From Gammaproteobacteria bacterium (GTDB lineage Bacteria; Pseudomonadota; Gammaproteobacteria; Steroidobacterales; Steroidobacteraceae): a stretch of DNA of 43,528 nt. Of this stretch, positions 31,443 to 39,439 are shown piece after piece. The DNA is taken from positions 1-43,528 of the forward strand of contig JAQGOF010000056.1 in NCBI GenBank assembly GCA_028293745.1, written 5' to 3'. The notes under the pieces were generated by a model, which was given only the letters and a program-made list of their open reading frames with translations, had not been told where the DNA came from and did not search any database. The number at the start of each line of letters is the position of its first letter. Position 1 is the first letter of the stretch. The position numbers were made by a program, and so were the translations under genes.

Positions 31443-31449
31443 GCGACGC

Positions 31450-31476
31450 ACTATAATCTAACTGTAACGTATACGT
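31450..31476 (-). promoter_or_regulatory. Putative gntR promoter with palindromic operator
   Basis: On the minus strand TATAGT (31450-31455) lies directly before the start region. The perfect palindrome ACGTATACGT (31467-31476) lies about 30 bases before the ATG. GTATAC-centred palindromes are common operators of FCD-type GntR regulators, so autoregulation is likely. If TATAGT is the -10, the transcript would be nearly leaderless. Confidence 0.4.
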
Positions 31477-31548
31477 CGGTTGTTACGATGAGTTGCGCGC
31501 CCGCACAATATATCAGATTGGATATTCAGGCTCGGATGTAGCGCTTTG

Positions 31549-31564
31549 CGGGTAGCGCTACCCG
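31549..31564. promoter_or_regulatory. Perfect TAGCGCTA-centred palindrome upstream of gntR
   Basis: CGGGTAGCGCTACCCG is a perfect 16-base palindrome one base past the dnaE2 stop and about 107 bases before the gntR start. A half-matching TAGCGCTT lies at 31540-31547, 13 bases away. The core is the same as in the site before the GH3 gene, so a LacI-type repressor could bind here. The alternative is a dnaE2 transcript-end structure, but the lack of a loop and of a T-run argues against that. Confidence 0.4.
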
Positions 31565-34500
31565 TCAGTGAAAGTCTCGCGACCGTGTCAGCAACTCCCC
31601 CAGCAACGAGGAGCGATCGATGAGCCGTTTGGCGATGACGTGCATGATACCCTCCTGGCGCTGCAGCTCTCCTTGAACCTCGAGAAGCCTCGACTCAATC
31701 ATTGCGCGGCGCTGCTCCCGTCCAACACTCTCCCAGACGATCACGTTGACTTGCCCGCTCTCGTCTTCGAGCGTCAGGAATGTAACTCCGTTGGCGCTCT
31801 GTGGACGCTGGCGCATGAGGACGATGCCGGCAGTTCGCACCTTCCTGCCGTGTGCAACACAGTTGAGATCTGCCGCGGTGAGCAACCGGTTGCGCACCAA
31901 CTTGTCCCGCAATAGCGCCATTGGATGGCGCCCGAGGGTAAGACCAACAGAGGCGTAGTCAGCGACGATGCGCTGTCCTTCCGTCGGTGCTTCGAGCAAC
32001 GGCCGCCCTTCCTCGAGACTTCCCGCGCGCTCGCCTTGCGGGGTCAGTGGCAGGGGTCGTTCGGTACCCGCCACTTCCCAGTATGCGAGATGGCGATTTC
32101 CGCTCAGGGCCGCAAGAGCGCCGGCCGCAGCCAATGCCTCGAGATCACCCCGATCGAGCGCCGCGCGCCGCGCGAGATCCTGGACGCTTTCAAAGGGCCG
32201 CTCGATGCGTGCAGCTTCGACTCGCATACCTGCAGCTTCGGACAGCGACTTGACCATCCGCATTCCCAGCCGCAACGCCGGCTCGCCATCCTCGAGCCGC
32301 TCGAGAGTCGACTCATACGCGCTCTCCTGCACGTCAACCGGTCTTACCTCCACCCCGTGAGCGCGGGCATCGCGCACCAGCTGCGCAGGCCCATAGAAGC
32401 CCATCGGCTGGCTGTTGAGAAGCGCACAGGTGAATGCCGCCGGCTCGTGATACTTGAGCCAGGATGAGTCATACACCAACAATGCGAAGCTGGCGGCATG
32501 CGACTCAGGAAATCCGTATTCGCCGAATCCTAACATCTGCCTGTAGATCCGCTGCGCGAATTCATCGCTGTAGCCGTTCGCGGCCATGCCGCCGAGCAGC
32601 TTCTCCTTGAAGTGCTCGATGCCGCCGCTGCGTTTCCAGGCGCCCATTGCGCGGCGCAGCCGGTCGGCTTCGCCGGGCGAGAAGCCGGCCGCGACGATGG
32701 CGAGCTGCATCACCTGCTCCTGGAAGATAGGGACGCCGAGGGTGCGCTCCAGCACTGCGGCGACTTCTGGGCTGGGATAGTCAACTTTCTCCTGGTTCGC
32801 CCGGCGGCGCAGATACGGATGCACCATGTCACCCTGGATGGGCCCTGGGCGCACGATCGCGACCTCGACCACGAGGTCGTAGTAACACTCGGGTTTCAGC
32901 CGCGGCAGCATCGACATCTGGGCGCGTGACTCGATCTGGAAAACCCCGACAGTGTCGGCGCGCGACATCATCCCGTAGACTTGGCTGTCCGCGTCCGGCA
33001 AAGACCCGAGGGTGTGCTTCGTTCCCCGGAAGCCGTTCACGAGCGCAAAGGCCCGCCGCAGTGCGCTCAACATTCCAAGCCCCAGGACGTCTACCTTGAG
33101 CAGTCCAAGATCGTTCAGGTCGTCCTTGTCCCACTGCACCACGGTCCGCTCGGGCATCGTCGCGTTCTCGATGGGAACGAGCTCTTCGAGCACGCCTTCG
33201 GAGATCACGAATCCGCCGACATGTTGGGACAGGTGGCGCGGGAAGCCTGGAAACTCGACCAGCTGGCGGGCGAGGGTCACGATGCGATTCAAAACCGGGT
33301 CGTCAGTATCGAATCCAGCCTCGCGCACCCTGTCAGGAAGCGTCTCACCGCCGTCCCACCATTGCATGACTTTCGCGAGGCGGTCGCTGCTGGCGGGATC
33401 CAGGCCGAACACCTTGGCCATGTCGCGCAACGCGCTGCGGGGGCGATACATGATGACTGTTGCTGCGATAGCCGCCCGCTCGCGTCCGTATTTCCTGTAA
33501 ATGTACTGGATCACCTCCTCGCGCCGGTCATGTTCGAAGTCGATATCGATGTCGGGCGGTTCGTTGCGCTCGCGCGAGATGAAGCGTTCGAAAAGCAGTG
33601 CTGCACCCCGCTCGGGACCGACAGCGGAAACTCCGAGGCAATAACAAACCAGCGAATTGGCCGCAGAGCCCCGGCCCTGGCACAAAATGCGCTCGCCGCG
33701 GGCAAACGCGACGATGTCATGCACTGTCAGGAAATACGACTCGTAGCGAAGCTCGGCAATGAGGGCCAACTCTTTCTCGATACTCGCACGTACAGCGGGA
33801 GCGATGCCTTGCGGCCAGCGGCGCTGAATGCCCTCCTCCACGAGGTGGCGCAAATGACTGGTGGGTGTCTGCCCTGCCGGCACGAGCTCGTGAGGATATT
33901 CGTAGCGCAACTCATCGAGTGAGAAGGTGCAGGCTTGCGCGATGGCGACGGTTTCTGCGAGCAGCCCTGCCGGATAGAGCCGCGCAAGCCGGGCCTGTTC
34001 GCGCAGGTGGCGTTCACCGTTGGGATACAAATGCCAACCGGCTTCCGCGATGGGAATGTTGAGCCGTATGGCAGTCAGTGCATCCTGCAACCGCCGCCGT
34101 TCGCGCATGTGCATGTGAACATCGCCACTCGCGACGAGCGGCAACCCGAGCTCGCAACCTATGGCTTCGAGTGTGGACAGCCGCTGTTTGTCGGTGCCGT
34201 CGAGGAACAGCTCGACGGCGATACGGACCTTGGTTCCAAAGCATTCACTCAACCACTGGGCATCTTCCTTCAGCGGTTGGGTCGCAGGCACCCAGAGAAT
34301 GAAACACTGCTCGAGGCCTGCGGCTGCCACGGCCTCGCGGGTCAGGCAATAGGTTCCCTTGCGGGCTGCGCGCCGTCCGCGGCTGATCAGGCGGCAAAGC
34401 CGGCCATAACCGTGCCGATCGATTGCGATCGCGACAAACTTCAGTCCGCACTCGAGGCGAAACTCCGCGCCCACCAGCAGCTTCAGCCGCAACAGTTTCG

Positions 34501-34663
34501 CCGCCATGTGGGCCCGTACAACCCCGGCAACGGAACATTCATCAGTGATGGCGAGCGCGCCGTAGCCCAGGATACTGGCGCGTTCCACGAGCTCCTGTGG
34601 GTGCGAAGCCCCGCGCAGGAAAGTAAAGTTGCTGATGCAATGCAGCTCAGCGTATGCCGTCAC
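31565..34663 (-). CDS. dnaE2: Error-prone DNA polymerase DnaE2 (ImuC)
   Basis: A 1032-residue C-family polymerase. The start GTG 34663-34661 overlaps the imuB stop by four bases (GTGA); a TTG further upstream lies inside imuB and is less likely. The PHP domain opens YAELHCISNFTFLRGASHP, and the palm carries the catalytic Asp block PDIDIDFEHDRREEVIQYIYRKYG (about 367-372). KVDVLGLGMLSALRRAF is also conserved. A C-terminal OB fold (KVRTAGIVLMRQRPQSANGV, LEDESGQVNVIVW) is present. DnaE2 with ImuB carries out mutagenic bypass of DNA damage. It is the last gene of the SOS operon that begins with lexA. Confidence 0.96.
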   Translation of the reverse strand: MTAYAELHCISNFTFLRGASHPQELVERASILGYGALAITDECSVAGVVRAHMAAKLLRLKLLVGAEFRLECGLKFVAIAIDRHGYGRLCRLISRGRRAARKGTYCLTREAVAAAGLEQCFILWVPATQPLKEDAQWLSECFGTKVRIAVELFLDGTDKQRLSTLEAIGCELGLPLVASGDVHMHMRERRRLQDALTAIRLNIPIAEAGWHLYPNGERHLREQARLARLYPAGLLAETVAIAQACTFSLDELRYEYPHELVPAGQTPTSHLRHLVEEGIQRRWPQGIAPAVRASIEKELALIAELRYESYFLTVHDIVAFARGERILCQGRGSAANSLVCYCLGVSAVGPERGAALLFERFISRERNEPPDIDIDFEHDRREEVIQYIYRKYGRERAAIAATVIMYRPRSALRDMAKVFGLDPASSDRLAKVMQWWDGGETLPDRVREAGFDTDDPVLNRIVTLARQLVEFPGFPRHLSQHVGGFVISEGVLEELVPIENATMPERTVVQWDKDDLNDLGLLKVDVLGLGMLSALRRAFALVNGFRGTKHTLGSLPDADSQVYGMMSRADTVGVFQIESRAQMSMLPRLKPECYYDLVVEVAIVRPGPIQGDMVHPYLRRRANQEKVDYPSPEVAAVLERTLGVPIFQEQVMQLAIVAAGFSPGEADRLRRAMGAWKRSGGIEHFKEKLLGGMAANGYSDEFAQRIYRQMLGFGEYGFPESHAASFALLVYDSSWLKYHEPAAFTCALLNSQPMGFYGPAQLVRDARAHGVEVRPVDVQESAYESTLERLEDGEPALRLGMRMVKSLSEAAGMRVEAARIERPFESVQDLARRAALDRGDLEALAAAGALAALSGNRHLAYWEVAGTERPLPLTPQGERAGSLEEGRPLLEAPTEGQRIVADYASVGLTLGRHPMALLRDKLVRNRLLTAADLNCVAHGRKVRTAGIVLMRQRPQSANGVTFLTLEDESGQVNVIVWESVGREQRRAMIESRLLEVQGELQRQEGIMHVIAKRLIDRSSLLGELLTRSRDFH

Positions 34664-36108
34664 CCGAACACTCCGTGCAGGAACCAACGGTGTGGCTCTG
34701 CACGCTCACGAAATATCCACAGCTGTACGCCGTAGATGTCAAATACCGTGTAGTAATCGCGGCCAACATCCCCTCCATCCCACCAACCTGTCTCGATCCG
34801 CTCAACGTCACCGAAAAAGCGCAATGAGCCGCGGCGGCGTGGCGCACCATCGATTTCCTCGAGTTGCTGTGGCGCATGTAGAAGCCATAGGGGGCGGCGG
34901 AAGGCGGGCCAGGGTGGCGGCGCCGGCACGGCCTGTGTCGATCGGAACAGTGCCAATCGGGATCCTGAGTCGTTCGCCGCCCCCGAACCGTTGACTGCCG
35001 CCGGCTCCCTCGTGCTCCAGGCATTCTCGGGGCGATGGCCTGCCAACATCTGCAGGCCGTAGACCGCTTCATGCCCCAACCTTGCACGCAACCGCTCGAT
35101 GAGCTCCGGCGCCTCGGGCCCACCGCTGCCACCGTATTCACCGGGCTGCCACAACGGGTTTGAAGCAAGTACCCGCCGTACGGGCAGGCCGGAGCGAATC
35201 TCGCAGGAGCGCACCGGCTCGGGTAACGTGAGCGCACTCAGCCGCTCGCCCAGCAACTCCGTCAGGCGAGCAACGTCCGCCACCGGCGCTGCCAGGCGCA
35301 GAATGCATCTGGAAGGCTGCGCGTGCCGATGCCGCAACCGGCACTCGAGCTCAGTGACACCACATTGCCGCTCCCGGAGGAACTTGCCGAGGTCCGCCAG
35401 CAACGGCGCCAGCACTGCGAGCAGGGCCTCGTTGTTTTCCAACTCGTAGGTCAGCTCGCGGCGGCGCCGGAAGCGCTCACATGGTTGGAAATGATGACGC
35501 AGGTCGGCGTTCCTGCCTGTCAGGCGATCCAGCTCAGCGAGGTGCTCAGGTCCAAAACGGCGGGCAAAACCAGCACGCGGCAGACGCAGAGCCTGACCTA
35601 TCGTGCGCACACCCATGCGCGCAAGCCGCTCTACGACATCCTGTGGCCACCGCAGTGGCGTGAGTGGCAGAGGTGACAGCCTGCCGACGAGCTGTGCTGC
35701 GTTGGTGACGATGAATGGCTTGCCAACACGGGCCGCGACCATCGCAGCCAGCGGTGTCGGTGCGAGTGCAATCGCGGGTTTGATTCCAGCTGTGCCGCAC
35801 TCATTCGCGAGCGCCCGGATCAGTCCGTCCGTACCATTGAAAAGATGCAGGCTTCCCTTCACTTCGAGCAGGAGTCCATCGGGTGCCACGAGGCTCACGC
35901 GCGGGGTGAAGCGTTGGGCGCTAGTGGCCAGACGCTCCAGTGACACCGCGCCCGGGTCGAAAATGTGCACCCCGATCCAAAGCTCCGGCGAATCAACGGG
36001 CGCACCTGCGGCGTCTACGGAACGCAGCAAGGTTGCTTCAGACGAGGGACTGCCTGCCGGGAGCTCGCTGACAGCGTCATTCATCGGCTGAACGGTTAGC
36101 GGCCGCAT
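34660..36108 (-). CDS. imuB: ImuB, inactive Y-family polymerase-like mutasome scaffold
   Basis: A 482-residue protein from ATG 36108-36106; a GTG at 36123 that overlaps the imuA end is an alternative. It matches the ImuB family: ELWIGVHIFDPGAVSLERLA, VSLVAPDGLLLEVKGSLHLFNG, and a helix-hairpin region (LARMGVRTIGQALRLPRAGFARRFG). The acidic catalytic residues of active Y-family polymerases are not seen, as is usual for ImuB. The C-terminus YGVQLWIFRERAEPHRWFLHGVFG holds the family's W-F-L-H-G ending, and QLWIF resembles a beta-clamp-binding motif. ImuB links the clamp, ImuA and DnaE2. It overlaps dnaE2 by four bases and starts two bases after imuA. Confidence 0.92.
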   Translation of the reverse strand: MRPLTVQPMNDAVSELPAGSPSSEATLLRSVDAAGAPVDSPELWIGVHIFDPGAVSLERLATSAQRFTPRVSLVAPDGLLLEVKGSLHLFNGTDGLIRALANECGTAGIKPAIALAPTPLAAMVAARVGKPFIVTNAAQLVGRLSPLPLTPLRWPQDVVERLARMGVRTIGQALRLPRAGFARRFGPEHLAELDRLTGRNADLRHHFQPCERFRRRRELTYELENNEALLAVLAPLLADLGKFLRERQCGVTELECRLRHRHAQPSRCILRLAAPVADVARLTELLGERLSALTLPEPVRSCEIRSGLPVRRVLASNPLWQPGEYGGSGGPEAPELIERLRARLGHEAVYGLQMLAGHRPENAWSTREPAAVNGSGAANDSGSRLALFRSTQAVPAPPPWPAFRRPLWLLHAPQQLEEIDGAPRRRGSLRFFGDVERIETGWWDGGDVGRDYYTVFDIYGVQLWIFRERAEPHRWFLHGVFG

Positions 36109-36110
36109 AC

Positions 36111-36761
36111 TCAAGTCCCGCACCCCTGCAGACTGAGCTCAACGGAACCGCGCACGCCGCCCCTGCTCTTCAACAACGTAACCCGCACTCCGCGAGCGGA
36201 AGGGCCGATCGTCATTCGCAGTGCAGCGTAGGAAGACTCCCGGGCGGCCTGTTGAGGCCGAAACAACACCCCCAGGGTGCGGCCACGCTCAGCCGCAAGC
36301 TGCAGCCGGCGGATTTCCTTCGTCCGCGGTCTCTTCGCCCACGCCATGGCGAGGTCGCATGCGCCGGAGCCAAGTGATTGCTCGAAAGCCCACAGGATCC
36401 CATTCGGGCTGCCCCGTTTGTGGGCAGCCGGGGCCCGTACGACCAGCAGGCGCTCGAGGACGACTCCATGCGCCGCCAGGGAGGGTGCAAAGGGCTCGAG
36501 GGGCGGAGCCACCCAAACGCACCAGCGTGCCATGGGGCGGCGGGTCAGCGCGGCCAGCGCTGGAAGCAGCAGTGTCAGCTCACCGACACCGAAGCGGGAA
36601 ACGAGGATTTCGATCAGGCCGCTACGCGGCCAACCCCTGTCGGGAAGACGTTCGTCGAGCGCTCCGAAGCCCGTGGGAAGGGTTTCCGTCCGCGCGACAC
36701 TGGTCCCGCGCCAGATGCCCGGATGCTCGAGCAGCCGAGCCAATTCGGAGTTGACCGACAT
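36111..36761 (-). CDS. imuA: ImuA, RecA-like SOS mutagenesis protein
   Basis: A 216-residue protein. LPTGFGALDERLPDRGWPRSGLIEILVSRFGVGELTLLLPALAAL (about 29-73) is the RecA-like core, in which the ATP-binding loop is degenerate, as is usual for ImuA. LVVRAPAAHKRGSPNGILWAFEQSL and RRLQLAAERGRTLGVLFRP also match the family. ImuA works with ImuB and DnaE2 in damage-induced mutagenesis. It begins 28 bp after the lexA stop and is therefore very probably transcribed from the lexA promoter. No separate LexA box is visible in that short gap. Confidence 0.88.
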   Translation of the reverse strand: MSVNSELARLLEHPGIWRGTSVARTETLPTGFGALDERLPDRGWPRSGLIEILVSRFGVGELTLLLPALAALTRRPMARWCVWVAPPLEPFAPSLAAHGVVLERLLVVRAPAAHKRGSPNGILWAFEQSLGSGACDLAMAWAKRPRTKEIRRLQLAAERGRTLGVLFRPQQAARESSYAALRMTIGPSARGVRVTLLKSRGGVRGSVELSLQGCGT

Positions 36762-36789
36762 GAGGAGTGCTCATGAACAAGCGCACGCC

Positions 36790-37413
36790 TTACATCAGGC
36801 CGGTCGTTTTGCCGCGTCGGACAACGCCCACGACAATCCCCTCGATGAGCAGTGGCTCTTCCTTGAGGTCCACCTTGATAGGCTCGAACTCGATGTTCTC
36901 GGGCATCAGCCACACGATGGTGCCTTCCTGCCGATAGCGCTTCACCGTCACCTCGTTCTCCAGGCGGGCGACCACGATCTGGCGGCTGCGCACCTCCGAG
37001 GTGCGATGCACGGCAACGAGGTCACCATCCAGGATACCGGCGTCTTTCATACTCATGCCGGTAACCTTGAGCAGGTAATGTGGGCGCGGTTGAAACAACG
37101 ACGGATCGATCTGCAACCGTGCTTCGAAGTTCTCCTCCGCGAAGATGGGACGGCCTGCAGCAACCCGGCCGATGAGCGGCAGGCCCATCTGCTCGCGGAT
37201 GGTGTCCTTGAGCTGGATGCCGCGGGAGGTTCCGGGGATCAGGGCGATGACGCCCTTGCGGGCCAGCGCGCGCAAGTGCTCTTCGGCCGCATTAGCGGAT
37301 CTGAAGCCCAGTTCCCGCGCGATTTCCGCCCGGGTCGGCGGCATGCCGGTATCGGAGATAAATCGCTGGACTAAGCGCAGAATCTGCGTCTGGCGCGGTG
37401 TCAGATCGGACAT
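36790..37413 (-). CDS. lexA: LexA, SOS repressor
   Basis: A 207-residue protein from ATG 37413-37411 (MSDLTPRQ), with AGGTGG upstream. The N-terminal winged helix is [33 protein letters not shown]. The self-cleavage bond is Ala86-Gly87 in [11 protein letters not shown], and the catalytic pair is Ser121 ([10 protein letters not shown]) and Lys158 (TVKRY). All are shifted by two from the E. coli positions (84/85, 119, 156). It represses SOS genes until RecA filaments trigger its cleavage. It heads lexA-imuA-imuB-dnaE2 and carries a perfect-core LexA box in its own promoter. Many species with this cassette also have a second lexA elsewhere, so this may be lexA2. Confidence 0.97.
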   Translation of the reverse strand: MSDLTPRQTQILRLVQRFISDTGMPPTRAEIARELGFRSANAAEEHLRALARKGVIALIPGTSRGIQLKDTIREQMGLPLIGRVAAGRPIFAEENFEARLQIDPSLFQPRPHYLLKVTGMSMKDAGILDGDLVAVHRTSEVRSRQIVVARLENEVTVKRYRQEGTIVWLMPENIEFEPIKVDLKEEPLLIEGIVVGVVRRGKTTGLM

Positions 37414-37422
37414 GTCGGCCAC

Positions 37423-37438
37423 CTGTTCATCTATACAG
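37423..37438 (-). promoter_or_regulatory. LexA (SOS) box upstream of lexA
   Basis: On the minus strand CTGT-ATAGATGA-ACAG matches the gammaproteobacterial LexA operator CTGT-N8-ACAG exactly in its core. It lies 9 bases before the lexA ATG and just downstream of the predicted start of transcription, so LexA binding would block its own operon. Confidence 0.9.
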
Positions 37439-37446
37439 TTACTGTG

Positions 37447-37474
37447 ATTATATCCAGATCAAAGCCGGAGGCAA
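37447..37474 (-). promoter_or_regulatory. Promoter of the lexA-imuA-imuB-dnaE2 operon
   Basis: On the minus strand TTGCCT (37469-37474) and TATAAT (37447-37452) are separated by 16 bases. The predicted transcription start is about 37440, directly next to the LexA box. Confidence 0.7.
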
Positions 37475-37840
37475 GCGTCTTGCTGCCTAGGTTCGCTGCC
37501 GCAGCGCAACAGCGCCACTCGAGACTCATCCAAAGTGAATCAGCCCGCCGCACCGACCGCGCGCATGTATGCGTAGGCGCGCGCCGGTCAAAACGTCATG
37601 CCACGCGTAGTCGAACGACAGTTGACTGAACCGCTCATGAACCACGCGTGTGCGTCGGAGATTTATTTTCTCGTTGCAACATCTGATGTCGCAGCTGGCC
37701 GACATCAGCGTGTTAAGCAGTTGCAATCCCTTGGTAAATTTGATGCCATTGCGCGCTTGTGAATGGGGCATGGAACTTGCGTGCTACATTCGCATTCGTT
37801 CCAGGGATCTCCCGAATCAACAACCCAGAAGGGGACGTTT
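37475..37840. other. Intergenic region between lexA and the lipoprotein gene
   Basis: About 365 bases with no recognised gene. An 81-residue frame on the minus strand (37526-37771) has no motif and no ribosome-binding site. The right end holds an extended -10 element TGCTACATT (37782-37790), which could start the lipoprotein transcript about 45 bases before its ATG. An AT-rich patch at 37655-37685 has no clear assignment. Confidence 0.4.
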
Positions 37841-38155
37841 ATGAAGTGCGCGATCGTTTTGAAGGTGGCTGCTGTGGCAGTCGTGGCGGGACTTGCAGGC
37901 TGTCAGGATCTGAAGCCCCTCCAGGCGGATGTCGCAGACCTCAAGTCGCAGGTAGCGAAGCTGCAGTCGGATGTGGCGGCTGCCAAGTCGTCTGCGGATC
38001 AGGCAAGCAGCACGGCATCGGCCGCCAACCAGGCTGCCAGCAGCGCGCAGAGCACTGCGAACCAGGCGTTGGCTGCTGCTCAAGCGAGCCAGTCGGCCGT
38101 GGATGCCACCAACGAGAAGATCGACCGGATGTTCAAGCGGTCAATCTCGAAGTAA
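37841..38155 (+). CDS. Lpp/OprI-like alanine-zipper outer-membrane lipoprotein
   Basis: A 104-residue protein starting MKCAIVLKV, with AAGGGG about 8 bases upstream; further upstream in-frame codons are not needed. The lipobox LAGC places the lipidated Cys at residue 21. The mature part has 84 residues and is almost all heptad-like Ala/Ser/Gln coiled coil (LKPLQADVADLKSQVAKLQ, then repeats of SAANQAASSAQ type). It ends KRSISK with a C-terminal Lys, as in Lpp, where that Lys is joined to peptidoglycan. It is longer than E. coli Lpp (58 mature residues). Likely role: a trimeric tether between outer membrane and cell wall. A strong terminator follows, so it is a single-gene transcript. Confidence 0.85.
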   Translation: MKCAIVLKVAAVAVVAGLAGCQDLKPLQADVADLKSQVAKLQSDVAAAKSSADQASSTASAANQAASSAQSTANQALAAAQASQSAVDATNEKIDRMFKRSISK

Positions 38156-38180
38156 GAGCCCATCGGCTTGAACTGATATG

Positions 38181-38211
38181 AACGCCGCGCTTACGCGCGG
38201 CGTTCTCTTTT
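38181..38211 (+). terminator. Rho-independent terminator of the lipoprotein gene
   Basis: AACGCCGCGC and GCGCGGCGTT form a perfect 10-bp stem with loop TTAC, followed by CTCTTTT. It lies 26 bases after the lipoprotein stop. Its other strand is just past the fabH stop and could also end that transcript. Confidence 0.85.
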
Positions 38212-38223
38212 GGGGCGTTCTTT

Positions 38224-39189
38224 TCAGTATTTGACCAACGCGGAGCCCCAGGTGAAACCACCACCGAAGGCCTCCAGCAGCAGCATATCCCCGCGCTTGA
38301 TGCGCCCGTCCCGGACGGCCCGGTCGAGAGCGATCGGCACGGAGGCGGCCGACGTGTTGCCGTGATCCTGAACAGTCAGGATGACGCGCTCCATAGGCAA
38401 ATCCAGCCTTCTTGCGATTGCCTGGATAATCCGCAGGTTGGCCTGGTGAGGCACGAGCCAGTCGATGGCCGAGCGGTCCAACCCGTTGGCCGCCAGAGTC
38501 TCATCCACCGCCTTGCCCAGAGTTGTAACGGCCACCTTGAACACTTCGCTGCCCACCATGGAAATTGACAGTTTGACCTTGTCGGGACCAAAGCCCTTGG
38601 ACACGCCGCTGCCGCAATAGAGCATGTCCTTGTACTGACCATCGGCATGCAGGTGGGTCGAAAGAATGCCGGGTTCCTCGGACGCACCGAGCACCACGGC
38701 GCCCGCCCCATCGGCAAACAGGATCGCGGTGGACCTGTCGCTCCAATCGGTTATCCGGGAAAGGGTCTCCGAGCCAACGACCAGCGCACGTTTCGCTTCG
38801 CCGCAGCGCACGTACTTGTCAGCGATCGACAGCGCATACATGAACCCGCTGCACGCGGTTTCGACGCTGAATGCCGGACCGCCCCGACAGCCCAGGCGCC
38901 CCTGCAGGAGCACTCCACAGTTTGGGAATACCAGGTCCGGCGTGGTGGTGCCGAACGCAATGAAATCGACCTCGTCGGGCCGCAAGCCGGCTGACTCGAG
39001 GGCGCGCCGCGCTGCATGCTCGGCGAGATCCACGGTCGTCTCACCCTCGGCGGCTATGTGACGGCGCTCGATACCGGTGCGGTCGCGAATCCAGGCGTCG
39101 CTGGTATCAACCAGCTTCTCCAGATCGAAGTTCGTGAGGACTTTTTCGGGAAGGTGAGAGCCCGTGCCGACGATACGCGAATAGATCAA
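38224..39189 (-). CDS. fabH: 3-oxoacyl-ACP synthase III
   Basis: A 321-residue KAS III. The start is TTG 39189-39187 with GGAG eight bases upstream; it aligns with the usual N-terminus (IYSRIVGTGSHLPE). The catalytic triad is Cys113 (SVETACSGFMY), His248 (WLVPHQANLRI) and Asn278 (QDHGNTSAAS). The enzyme condenses acetyl-CoA with malonyl-ACP to begin fatty acid synthesis. It follows plsX as in E. coli, but the 250-base gap holds two copies of a structured repeat, and fabD/fabG/acpP do not follow. The neighbour downstream is the convergent lipoprotein gene. Confidence 0.97.
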   Translation of the reverse strand: MIYSRIVGTGSHLPEKVLTNFDLEKLVDTSDAWIRDRTGIERRHIAAEGETTVDLAEHAARRALESAGLRPDEVDFIAFGTTTPDLVFPNCGVLLQGRLGCRGGPAFSVETACSGFMYALSIADKYVRCGEAKRALVVGSETLSRITDWSDRSTAILFADGAGAVVLGASEEPGILSTHLHADGQYKDMLYCGSGVSKGFGPDKVKLSISMVGSEVFKVAVTTLGKAVDETLAANGLDRSAIDWLVPHQANLRIIQAIARRLDLPMERVILTVQDHGNTSAASVPIALDRAVRDGRIKRGDMLLLEAFGGGFTWGSALVKY

Positions 39190-39203
39190 ATTGTGGACTC
39201 CGC

Positions 39204-39287
39204 TACTCGATTGGAAAAACTGGCCTGCGGCCGTTTTTCGGACAACAGCTCCGTTGCCGCCGGCAAAAGGCGCGACTTTTGCCGGCT
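39204..39287. repeat. Two-hairpin intergenic repeat, copy A (plsX-fabH gap)
   Basis: Copy A has stem I, GAAAAAC paired with GTTTTTC (39215-39240) and containing an inner GGCC/GGCC stem. It also has stem II, GCCGGCAAAAG paired with CTTTTGCCGGC (39260-39287), an 11-bp stem around loop GCGCGA. The first 62 bases (39204-39265) are repeated identically 124 bases further on. There is no T-run after either stem on either strand. Confidence 0.8.
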
Positions 39288-39327
39288 ACCTCGTGGTACC
39301 TCATACGTCGCAAGTCCGACAAGCTCC

Positions 39328-39427
39328 TACTCGATTGGAAAAACTGGCCTGCGGCCGTTTTTCGGACAACAGCTCCGTTGCCGCCGGCTGCGCGCCCCGG
39401 GCAAAAGGCGCGACTTTTCTTTTGCCG
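39328..39427. repeat. Two-hairpin intergenic repeat, copy B (plsX-fabH gap)
   Basis: Positions 39328-39389 are identical to 39204-39265 of copy A. Stem I is at 39339-39364. Stem II (GGCAAAAG 39401-39408 with CTTTTGCC 39420-39427) is kept, but a 14-base insertion precedes it and the CTTTT unit is duplicated inside it. The copy ends 13 bases past the plsX stop. Confidence 0.8.
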
Positions 39428-39439
39428 GCTGTGTCACGA

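Noticed and set aside
31549..31564. Intrinsic terminator of dnaE2
   Set aside because: The palindrome has no loop and no T-run, so an operator is the better reading, though not proven.
37526..37771. 81-codon minus-strand frame between lexA and the lipoprotein gene
   Set aside because: No ribosome-binding site and no recognisable features. It could be tested by conservation but cannot be supported here.
39204..39427. CRISPR array in the plsX-fabH gap
   Set aside because: There are only two copies of a 62-base unit with internal hairpins, and no regular spacers or cas genes.
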